Positions 32,802 through 41,920 of a stretch of 44,932 bases of DNA are shown in pieces. The DNA lies in assembly GCA_031292015.1 (NCBI GenBank), contig JARLHY010000076.1, positions 1 to 44,932 of the forward strand. Direction: 5' to 3'. This DNA is from Negativicutes bacterium (GTDB lineage: Bacteria > Bacillota_C > Negativicutes > Sporomusales_B > JARLHX01). The position numbers were made by a program, and so were the translations under genes. A model generated the notes under the pieces. It was not told where the DNA came from and did no database searches. It was given only the letters and a program-made list of their open reading frames with translations. Numbering within the stretch: position 1 is the stretch's first letter; every line of letters begins with the position of its first letter.

Positions 32802-33817
32802 TACAGGTATTTACCCCGGACATAGGGTTCCGGCCAGGTAGTTTCCTGTCCCAGGAGGTAGGCTGCCTGCAGCGGCCAATAAGGTGTCCGCAGCAGTTCG
32901 CGCCCCAGGTAGACCAGGTCGACACCGGTCTTGACCACCTGCTCGGCCTGGACGGCCCCGGTGATGAGACCGCCGCCGATTACCGGCAAGCCGGTTTTTT
33001 CTTTGATGATGAGGGCGAAGGGTATCTGATAGCCGGGGTAGGCCCGCGGGGCAACAGGGGTGACAGCGCCGGAGCTGACGTGAACGATGTCGATGCCTTT
33101 GTTTTTTACCAGGTTCAGCATGGTTGCCAGATCTTCCGGTGTATTGCCGTCCGGGTTGTAATCATGGGCTGAAATCCGGACGATGAGCGGCATATCGCCA
33201 GGCATCTTTCCACGTACCGCCGTCACTACCTCGTCGAGCAGCCGCACCCTGTTCTCCGGACCGCCGCCGTATTCGTCGCGGCGAAGGTTGCACAGCGGCG
33301 ACAGGAACTGATTGATAAGATAGCCATGGGCGCCATGAACTTCGATGGTGTCATAACCCGCTGCCACGGCCCGGCCGGCGGCGGCGGCAAAGCTGTCGAC
33401 AATGCGGCTGATTTCGGTCTTGGTCAATTCATGGGGAACACGGTGTTCCCCGCTGAAGGCAAGGGGCGAAGGGGCCACCGGCTCCAGATATTCCACTTCA
33501 CTCTTGCGGCCGGCATGATTCAGCTGGATGCCGATTTTGGCGCCGTGCCGGTGGGCAATGGCGACGATCTTTTGCAGAGCCTCGGCCTGATCGTCCTGCC
33601 ACAGTCCCAGATCGCGGGAACTGATCCGTCCGCCGTCTTCCACTCCGGTGGCCTCCTGGATAATCAGCCCGACCCCGCCGACGGCCCGGCTGGCATAGTG
33701 GACAAAGTGCCAGTCGTTGGCCAGCCCGCTCCGGTCCGAGCTATACATGCACATCGGCGGCATGACGATACGGTTTTTCAAGGTCATTGTCTTGACGCTG
33801 AAGGAATCAAACAGCAT
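32801..33817 (-). CDS. NADH:flavin oxidoreductase, Old Yellow Enzyme family (NamA/YqjM-like)
   Basis: A 338-residue single-domain FMN ene-reductase. It has the family start MLFDSFSVKTMTLKNRIVMPPMCMY, substrate-binding histidines in EVHGAHGYL (near residue 167), the FLSPLCNLRRDEYGGGPENR motif and the C-terminal GREL FMN-binding region. It should reduce activated C=C bonds with NAD(P)H. ATG at 33817 follows AAGGAGAGG by six bases. It is the first gene of a two-gene operon with the DUF362 ferredoxin protein, divergent from the Nudix gene. Confidence 0.92.
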   Translation of the reverse strand: MLFDSFSVKTMTLKNRIVMPPMCMYSSDRSGLANDWHFVHYASRAVGGVGLIIQEATGVEDGGRISSRDLGLWQDDQAEALQKIVAIAHRHGAKIGIQLNHAGRKSEVEYLEPVAPSPLAFSGEHRVPHELTKTEISRIVDSFAAAAGRAVAAGYDTIEVHGAHGYLINQFLSPLCNLRRDEYGGGPENRVRLLDEVVTAVRGKMPGDMPLIVRISAHDYNPDGNTPEDLATMLNLVKNKGIDIVHVSSGAVTPVAPRAYPGYQIPFALIIKEKTGLPVIGGGLITGAVQAEQVVKTGVDLVYLGRELLRTPYWPLQAAYLLGQETTWPEPYVRGKYL

Positions 33818-33980
33818 GGTAATCCTCTCCTTTTCCCTTTCCATACATAGATATTTTCCGGTCCGGTCAGTTTTATTCCTCCATTGCCTGTTACTTTCAA
33901 AGAGAAACTTTTATAATAATGATAGGCGGCGGAAATTACGGCGCCTATCGAAAATAACCGATTGCGGCAGGGAGTTATTT

Positions 33981-34463
33981 ATGGTGAAAAAAACAAGCGC
34001 CGGGCTATTGATGTACCGGCTGAAAAACAAGGAGCTGGAGGTTTTCCTGGCCCACCCCGGCGGACCTTATCTGAAAAACAAGGACGCCGGCTATTGGGGG
34101 ATCCCCAAGGGCGAGGTAGAGGATCAGGAAGATTATCTGGCGGCCGCCAAACGAGAATTCCAGGAAGAAACAGGGATCGAAGCCCAGGGCGATTTCATGC
34201 CGCTGGGATCGGTGGTGCTGTCCAGCGGCAAAACGGTTTTTGCCTGGGCGTTTCAAGGCGACTGGGACGAGTCCCGGCCGCTGATCAGCAATCTTTTTCC
34301 GCTGGAATGGCCGCCGCACTCCGGCAATGAGGCGTGGTTCCCGGAGATTGACCAGGCAGCGTTCTTTCCTGTTCCTCTGGCCAGACGAAAGATCAACGCG
34401 GCTCAGGCCGAGTTCATCACCAGGCTGCAAGCCCTCTTGCAGCAGGATCAGACGGCTACGTAG
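33981..34463 (+). CDS. Nudix hydrolase
   Basis: A 160-residue protein with a perfect Nudix box (GX5EX7REUXEEXGU) at about residues 46-68, GEVEDQE...REFQEETGI. The preceding HPGGPYLKNKDAGYWGIPKG is characteristic of diadenosine-polyphosphate-type or related house-cleaning Nudix enzymes. The exact nucleotide substrate is not determinable. ATG at 33981 follows AGGGAG by six bases. Confidence 0.9.
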   Translation: MVKKTSAGLLMYRLKNKELEVFLAHPGGPYLKNKDAGYWGIPKGEVEDQEDYLAAAKREFQEETGIEAQGDFMPLGSVVLSSGKTVFAWAFQGDWDESRPLISNLFPLEWPPHSGNEAWFPEIDQAAFFPVPLARRKINAAQAEFITRLQALLQQDQTAT

Positions 34464-34533
34464 TGACACATCGGCCGGGGCTAGCCTGCCGCCTCTTAAG
34501 CCAGGGGTGTGGCGCCGGTATTTTTTTGTCGTA

Positions 34534-34569
34534 TTGACACCGGCCTTTTTGGTCAACACTATTGACCAA
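34534..34569 (+). promoter_or_regulatory. Promoter with perfect 8-bp operator-like dyad
   Basis: TTGACA (34534-34539), 17 bases, CACTAT (34557-34562). The exact dyad TTGGTCAA-n5-TTGACCAA (34549-34569) is centred on the weak -10 box, the position of a repressor operator, and is followed directly by the ribosome binding site of the small Cys-rich gene. Confidence 0.55.
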
Positions 34570-34582
34570 GGGAGGTGACAGC

Positions 34583-34708
34583 GTGATCCCACAGAACAGC
34601 TCTGAGTCCGACAGCCTAAAGAGCGGGGCCGACCAAGTGGATCCGGCCGTACTCAGCGGTGAGGCCTGCGTAAAATGTGGCTTTAAATGCATCGAAGGCT
34701 GCGTATAG
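34583..34708 (+). CDS. 41-residue cysteine-rich small protein
   Basis: GTG at 34583 follows GGGAGGTGA by four bases. The N-terminal half is polar (Ser/Asp-rich) and the C-terminus is CVKCGFKCIEGCV, with four cysteines spaced C-x2-C-x3-C-x3-C, a likely metal or cluster site. No radical SAM maturase is nearby, so a modified peptide is not indicated. Function unknown. Confidence 0.65.
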   Translation: MIPQNSSESDSLKSGADQVDPAVLSGEACVKCGFKCIEGCV

Positions 34709-34751
34709 TCCGTGACCTGAAAAGGAAATTGAGGCAACGGGAGTGACTTTT

Positions 34752-34874
34752 ATGGCCAAAGAAAAGAACGGCAAACAAGGCAGCCCTGTACAAGGTGAAC
34801 CGAACGCCTTCTCAGGCTTTGAAAAAAAGTGCGGTTCCGGAAAATCGACCAAAGGCAAGTCGGGCAAAGCGTAA
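34752..34874 (+). CDS. 40-residue basic small protein
   Basis: ATG at 34752 follows GGGAGTG. The product is lysine- and glycine-rich (MAKEKNGKQGS ... GSGKSTKGKSGKA) with one cysteine and probably no fold of its own. It lies 43 bases after the Cys-rich gene and before a strong terminator, so the two small genes form one short operon. Not recognised. Confidence 0.6.
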   Translation: MAKEKNGKQGSPVQGEPNAFSGFEKKCGSGKSTKGKSGKA

Positions 34875-34881
34875 TACGCAA

Positions 34882-34924
34882 CAAGCGGCAGGAGTGGCGC
34901 GTCACTCCTGCCGCTTGTTTTTTT
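34882..34924 (+). terminator. Intrinsic terminator of the small-protein operon
   Basis: A perfect 15-base-pair stem (34882-34896 with 34903-34917) followed by seven T. Confidence 0.95.
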
Positions 34925-34991
34925 GAGCCGGCACCGGCGGACTCCAAGCGGCATATCTTATTAGCAAAACATTGCGAGGAGCGGATACGAT

Positions 34992-35252
34992 TTGTGGCTG
35001 CAAGCTATCGGCACGCCCCATTTTTGCATCGGTCTTTTCACGATGGTGTTTGTCTTCATCTGGCTGGCAGCCTGGACTCTCAACGCTATAGAGAACACCC
35101 ATTTTGACCTGACCAGTCTGCGGGACATGTATATCTGGCTGATGACCCAGCTCAACGCCACCCATGCCATCAACTCCATCTGGAACAGTCCAAAGGGCGC
35201 CATCCCCCTAATTCCCCCAGCTGCCAGACCACGGAAGGATTGTGACGGCTAG
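34992..35252 (+). CDS. Small membrane protein of unknown function
   Basis: 86 residues with one strong membrane helix (about residues 12-32, FCIGLFTMVFVFIWLAAWTL) and a Pro-rich tail. The TTG start at 34992 follows GAGGAG by ten bases. The composition matches host coding sequence and the sequence looks protein-like, but the family is not recognised. Its stop codon overlaps that of the convergent hexokinase gene in the palindrome CTAG. Confidence 0.6.
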   Translation: MWLQAIGTPHFCIGLFTMVFVFIWLAAWTLNAIENTHFDLTSLRDMYIWLMTQLNATHAINSIWNSPKGAIPLIPPAARPRKDCDG

Positions 35253-36490
35253 TCGAGTTTTTGCCCGGCCACTGCGGCGGCTATCGCCGCCCCTATCCCT
35301 GAGCCATCTTTGGACAGTTTGAGGGTCAGCAGGGCCGCTTTGGGGCCAAGAACCTCGGTCAGGGCCGCCGCTATCATCGGCGCGTAGCCAGGCATTTTCT
35401 CGTAGAGCGATCCGTCCACAGCGATGGTATGACGGCAGGAGAGCGCCGGGTCAATCCGGGCCAGCACGCCGAGAAAGGTCGCCGCCACCAGGCGGGCCGA
35501 CCGGGCAACCACCGTCCGGGCGATGGTCTCAAGCAGCAGAAAGTCGCCGCTGCTAAGCGCCGCAAGTCCCGCGGGGCGCGCCGGGCCACCGAGGATCCCC
35601 GCCAAGTCTTCTGTTGACAAGGCGCCGGTTTCCAGGGTCAGGCTGAGGCAATCGGCGGCGATCAAACGGACAAGCTCTCCCAGGTAGCGGCCGGCCACCA
35701 TTTTTTCCAGCCGCTGGCTGCCAGGTCGTTCACTGGCATCGTCCAGGCGCCGGTCGTATTCACTGACCGGCAGTCCGTCAAAGTTGCCTGACTCCATATT
35801 GATGATCATACCGGCAGACGGTTCATAATAACAGGTGTTGTGTCCGGTACCGCAGATCGTTCCTATGTCGGTGCCGGTATCGCCATAGGCGGAGGTCAGC
35901 AGCGTGCCCACCGTGTCGTTAATGATGGCGCAGGGTTTGATTCGCCCCAGGCCCCGTCGCGTCAGAGCTTCGCTGAGCAGCGCGGTGATTTCGCGGCCTT
36001 CGACGCCGGCAGCTGCAATTTCCTTGGTCCAGCTGATGAGTACCGCTCGGTTCAGCCCCTGCTGACGGCAGGGGAAGGAGAAGGTGTGGCCCAGCAGGTA
36101 GGCCTCGCCGCCCGCTACCGCCGCTATCTGGGCGGCGAGAAAGTCAAAAAGTTCCGGCGCGGCGGTCTTGGCGGAGGTATAGTCATAACCTCCGGCCGGA
36201 TCTATAAGGGGCAGGGCGTTTTTCGCCAATACGGTCCAGCAGCCGTCGCCGGTCAGTTCAACCAGTTGGACCCGCACATTGGTCCCGCCGAAGTCCAGCG
36301 CCAGGAACCTTCCCTGTTCACGACCCTCGGGCTTAGCCAGAAAGGATGGCAACATTTTGAGCGAGCTTGACCTTCCGGCGAGCCCGGCCAGCATTTCGTC
36401 CTGAAACTTGCCGGCGATCTGGCCGAGCTGGTCCGGTGACAGACTGAAAGCCGTTTTAACCTTGTCCAGGCATTTTGCGGAAGAATCCAC
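35249..36490 (-). CDS. Hexokinase, eukaryotic-type family
   Basis: A 413-residue sugar kinase of the hexokinase family rather than the usual bacterial ROK or Glk types. It has phosphate 1 LALDFGGTNVRVQLVEL (near residue 60), the hexokinase sugar-binding signature LGHTFSFPCRQQGLNRAVLISWTKE (near 135), phosphate 2 INDTVGTLLTSAYGD (near 190) and the adenosine-region GSGIGAAIAAA at the C-terminus. It should phosphorylate glucose or related hexoses with ATP. GTG near 36490 follows AAGGAGG by seven bases; an earlier frame from 36583 lacks a site. Confidence 0.88.
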   Translation of the reverse strand: MDSSAKCLDKVKTAFSLSPDQLGQIAGKFQDEMLAGLAGRSSSLKMLPSFLAKPEGREQGRFLALDFGGTNVRVQLVELTGDGCWTVLAKNALPLIDPAGGYDYTSAKTAAPELFDFLAAQIAAVAGGEAYLLGHTFSFPCRQQGLNRAVLISWTKEIAAAGVEGREITALLSEALTRRGLGRIKPCAIINDTVGTLLTSAYGDTGTDIGTICGTGHNTCYYEPSAGMIINMESGNFDGLPVSEYDRRLDDASERPGSQRLEKMVAGRYLGELVRLIAADCLSLTLETGALSTEDLAGILGGPARPAGLAALSSGDFLLLETIARTVVARSARLVAATFLGVLARIDPALSCRHTIAVDGSLYEKMPGYAPMIAAALTEVLGPKAALLTLKLSKDGSGIGAAIAAAVAGQKLD

Positions 36491-36597
36491 GCTGTAGCCT
36501 CCTTGACGGGAGAATATCCTGAAGATGCGGTCTTCTTTTAGTATACCAAAAATTGGCCGCCGACAAAAACTGCTTGCCTTCACCTTTGTGCCGGCAA

Positions 36598-36638
36598 AAA
36601 ACGATCGCCGTATGCAGAACGCATACGGCGATCGTTTT
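36598..36638 (-). terminator. Terminator of the por-lctP operon
   Basis: A perfect 18-base-pair stem (36598-36615 with 36621-36638) around a five-base loop, just after the small membrane gene on the minus strand, with about six T following. Confidence 0.85.
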
Positions 36639-36641
36639 CAA

Positions 36642-36854
36642 TTATTTTTTGGTGACCAGCGGCACCAGGCAGGCCAGGGTGAACAGAAGAAAGGCGGCGT
36701 TGATAAATAGGCTGTTTCCCTGTGTCCCCCCTACATATGCCAGGGGAAAACCCAGCCAGAACGCCCAAAAGGCGGCGTTCATCAGCGGGTTGCGATACCT
36801 TTTGCCCCATGGCACGGCTTTCACTTCGGTTTTCAGCTGAGGATCTGCGACCAT
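36642..36854 (-). CDS. Mini membrane protein linked to lactate permease
   Basis: 70 residues with two membrane helices (about 24-43 and 48-67) after a basic N-terminus. ATG at 36854 follows GAGGGAGGGG. It starts 18 bases after the lactate permease gene and ends just before the operon terminator, so an accessory role to that carrier is likely, as with small partners of other transporters. Family not recognised. Confidence 0.7.
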   Translation of the reverse strand: MVADPQLKTEVKAVPWGKRYRNPLMNAAFWAFWLGFPLAYVGGTQGNSLFINAAFLLFTLACLVPLVTKK

Positions 36855-36872
36855 TTCCCTATCCCCTCCCTC

Positions 36873-38468
36873 TTACTGTAAATCCCGGAACAGCACATAG
36901 ACGAAAAGCCAGGCGTTGAGACCGACCAGCAGGGTAATGATCAGGCAGTAGGGCAACGTGCGGTTCATTACCTCGCTCTCGCGCCCGTCAAGGCCGGTTG
37001 TCGCCGTTCCGATAAGTACCTTGGAAGGAGCGATGGAACAGCCCACTGAACCTCCCACCGACTGGACGGCGGCCATGATCACTGTGCTGATGCCCAAAAC
37101 TCTGGCGGTTTCAATCTGCAACGCCCCAAACATAACGTTAGAGTTGGTGTTACTGCCGGTGAGGAACGATCCCAGCACGCCGATAAGCGGCGAAACAATC
37201 GGGAAGAGCGCTCCGGTCGCCTTGGCCATGCCCTGGGCGAGCAAAGAGGTCATGCCGGTGTCGTTCATGATCAAGGCCATCATGACCATGGTCAGAATAC
37301 CGATACTTGTCGGGATGCACTGAGAAAACGTGGTCTTGAGGGCTGAAACCGCCGCCCCCGGTTTCCATCGGCCGGTGGCAGTGAAAACGATATAGCCGAG
37401 GAAGGCCGCCGCGACCAACAGCGGTGCCGGATGAGACAGGATGTTGATCCGGGAATACATTTTTTCAGCATTCACGGCGTAGCCAAAGGCGGTTTTCAGC
37501 GCCGGAAAGTCCAGACCCCAGGTGTACGGGGCGAAGACGGCGGAAATACCCTTGATCTGCGACATGATCGACAGAGCAATGAGGATGTAGTAGGGCACGA
37601 ACGCCTGATGGAAGCCCATCTTGCCACCGGAAGCAGCCTGCTCGGCCGCGAGCTGTTCAGCGGTCTTGTCGGACCGGTACCAGCCGGTACGGGCCAATAC
37701 GGCCATGGTGGCGCAGCCACACAGAGCCGGAATCAGCGTCGCAAGCTGAGCGGCCCCGATGAAATTCATGAACCAGCACATGAACCCCATCACCACTGTT
37801 GTGACTATCACGGCCGGAGCTGCTCTTTTTACGGCAGCGAAGCCGCCGTAAATATGGGCAACCGCCAAACCTGTACAAAACATCGGCAGAATGAACAGAA
37901 TCGCCATCCAGGGGCCGATGATCGCGCCAGGGATCTTGGTGACAAGCTGGATGGTATAGTAGGACGACCCCATCGAGCCGAAAGAGATTGACCAGGAATG
38001 CCCTACCAGGCAGGTTGCGGCAGCGACTGCCGGCGGAAAGCCCATGACCACCATGATCGGGGCCACCACGGCCACCGGCACGCCGAAGCCGGCGATGCCC
38101 TGCATGAAAGAGGCGAAGCACCAGGCCATCAGCAGACATTGCAGCAGCCGGTCCTCGGTGATCTTGGTCATCGTATCGCCGATGACTTTAACAGCGCCGA
38201 TTTTCTCGACAACATTGTATAGGAATACGGCGCCCCAGATAATCAGCAGTACATAAAGCGACAGGCTGAGCCCTTTGCTGTTAGCCAGCGCCAAAAGACG
38301 GCCATCCGCCCCGAAAACGAACATTCCGAGCAGCATTGCAACAAACCAGGAAGTCGCCCCGGATTTGGGCGCTCCCCATTTGAAGAACAGTATTGTGAAC
38401 AGAAGTACCAAGATGGGCAGGAAAGCAAAAATCCAGTTTACAAGGGTCAATGTGACTCCTTTATCCAT
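36873..38468 (-). CDS. lctP: L-lactate permease (LctP family)
   Basis: A 531-residue secondary carrier with 12-14 membrane segments. Family features include FASFMQGIAGFGVPVAVVAPIMV (near residue 125), GHSWSISFGSMGSSYY and GSFLTGSNTNSNVMFGALQ (near 435). It imports lactate, or glycolate, with protons. ATG at 38468 follows GGAGGAGG by six bases. It lies 107 bases downstream of porB in the same direction, so lactate uptake is probably co-expressed with pyruvate oxidation; a lactate dehydrogenase is not in the window. Confidence 0.92.
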   Translation of the reverse strand: MDKGVTLTLVNWIFAFLPILVLLFTILFFKWGAPKSGATSWFVAMLLGMFVFGADGRLLALANSKGLSLSLYVLLIIWGAVFLYNVVEKIGAVKVIGDTMTKITEDRLLQCLLMAWCFASFMQGIAGFGVPVAVVAPIMVVMGFPPAVAAATCLVGHSWSISFGSMGSSYYTIQLVTKIPGAIIGPWMAILFILPMFCTGLAVAHIYGGFAAVKRAAPAVIVTTVVMGFMCWFMNFIGAAQLATLIPALCGCATMAVLARTGWYRSDKTAEQLAAEQAASGGKMGFHQAFVPYYILIALSIMSQIKGISAVFAPYTWGLDFPALKTAFGYAVNAEKMYSRINILSHPAPLLVAAAFLGYIVFTATGRWKPGAAVSALKTTFSQCIPTSIGILTMVMMALIMNDTGMTSLLAQGMAKATGALFPIVSPLIGVLGSFLTGSNTNSNVMFGALQIETARVLGISTVIMAAVQSVGGSVGCSIAPSKVLIGTATTGLDGRESEVMNRTLPYCLIITLLVGLNAWLFVYVLFRDLQ

Positions 38469-38521
38469 AGTTGGCCTCCTCCCATTTGGACTTGTGATAA
38501 ACAAGTCCGGCAGAAGTAAGC

Positions 38522-38551
38522 CCCTGGTTCCTTTTGTTCACGGAACCAGGG
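38522..38551. terminator. Ten-bp hairpin between porB and lctP
   Basis: CCCTGGTTCC (38522-38531) pairs with GGAACCAGGG (38542-38551). There is no T-run on the minus strand, so it may be a processing or partial termination site that lowers lctP expression relative to por. Confidence 0.45.
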
Positions 38552-38575
38552 ACTCCCTTGTGCACTATTGGTTGG

Positions 38576-40791
<2,216 letters not shown>

Positions 40792-40803
40792 CTCATTCAC
40801 TCC

Positions 40804-41094
40804 TTAATCGTCAAAATCTAGCTCGGGCACCCGACTGATCGCCCCTACCGGGCAGACATTGCTGCAGATTCCGCAGCCCTTGCAAAATTCGAGATTGAAG
40901 CTGATCCCATCGTCTTTGGAATAATTGACGGTAGCATCAGGGCAGGATATCCAGCAAAGCTTGCATTCAGTACATGTGGCTTTATCCACTACAGGCCGCA
41001 GATAGCGCCAGTTGCCTGTTACCATTGACTGGTTGTCTTTCGTGGGGCATTTGACGATAGCGGCAAACGGAACTTGTTTATAAACCTTAGACAT
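40804..41094 (-). CDS. porD: Pyruvate:ferredoxin oxidoreductase delta (ferredoxin) subunit
   Basis: A 96-residue 2x4Fe-4S protein with CTECKLCWISCPD (near residue 41) and CKGCGICSNVCPV (near 71). It carries electrons from the PorB cluster to ferredoxin. ATG at 41094 follows a ribosome binding site in the 31-base gap after porC. Confidence 0.94.
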   Translation of the reverse strand: MSKVYKQVPFAAIVKCPTKDNQSMVTGNWRYLRPVVDKATCTECKLCWISCPDATVNYSKDDGISFNLEFCKGCGICSNVCPVGAISRVPELDFDD

Positions 41095-41125
41095 GTAGAC
41101 ACCTCCTCCTAATTGCGAAGATCGG

Positions 41126-41821
41126 TTATTTCCACTTTATTTCCTGAGGATTTTCGGGCAGGCCGCACGAAAAAGCTTCGCCGCCACAGATTGGCAGTAC
41201 AACGACTTTGTCCCAACCCTGTTTGACAGCGTCCTTGTTCTCGGCAACTCTGACCAGCGAGTCGAGCTTAACATAACCGGTTGCCTTGGCTACCGCACCG
41301 GCGATGGCCGCGCCCACTCCGGCGCCGATCTTGGTGTCATCGCCCGAACCCTCGGTACCGTCAAAGGTCAACATGATGCCTTCGCCAAACGCGTTGGCGT
41401 CAATGGTTGCGATTGACTTGACGTTTTGCAGTTTGTCTTGGGGAGAGAGGTACTTGAGTAATTTTTGCGGGTCGCGGGCGGTGTTGATGATCACGACGGC
41501 TCCCGGCTTGATGCCTGCCAGGACGTTGATCCCCTTGACCATTGTGTCTTCACAGATCACGACCACATCAGGATGATAGTTCTCATACTCGTAGTAGGTC
41601 TCGATCGGATCGGGACTGAGGCGGGCGTAGCTTCTGCACGCTACACTGATCCGGTCCGGAAGGTCGACATAGTTGTCGAAAGACTGCACACAGAGTCCTT
41701 CAGCCGCGCCAGCTTTGGCCATCAGTGTCGCAACGTCCCGAGCCTCCTTGGCCAGAGTCACCCCTCTGGTCCATACGGTGATTTCCCGCATTTTGGCATC
41801 GATAGCAACTGCCAGTGTCAT
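41126..41821 (-). CDS. porC: Pyruvate:ferredoxin oxidoreductase gamma subunit
   Basis: A 231-residue gamma-type subunit. The family's Rossmann-like fold is evident (GVTLAKEARDVATLMAKAGAAEGLCVQSF, VVVICEDTMV, GAVVIINTARD, SIATIDANAFG). In place of the usual FHGRGGQG it begins REITVWTRGVT, so the start of the CoA-contact loop is divergent. ATG at 41821 follows AAAGGAGGAG. First gene of porCDAB. Confidence 0.9.
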   Translation of the reverse strand: MTLAVAIDAKMREITVWTRGVTLAKEARDVATLMAKAGAAEGLCVQSFDNYVDLPDRISVACRSYARLSPDPIETYYEYENYHPDVVVICEDTMVKGINVLAGIKPGAVVIINTARDPQKLLKYLSPQDKLQNVKSIATIDANAFGEGIMLTFDGTEGSGDDTKIGAGVGAAIAGAVAKATGYVKLDSLVRVAENKDAVKQGWDKVVVLPICGGEAFSCGLPENPQEIKWK

Positions 41822-41920
41822 TTTTTCTCCTCCTTTGATTGATATCTGGACAAATGAGTCTCATGGAAGTAAACCCTTTCCCCACCTCCCTAAATAATGG
41901 ATTGCAAGGTAGAAAATGTC

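Noticed and set aside
34583..34708. Cys-rich peptide as a radical-SAM-modified (SCIFF or ranthipeptide) precursor
   Set aside because: Only four cysteines, and no radical SAM maturase or SPASM-domain gene in the neighbourhood.
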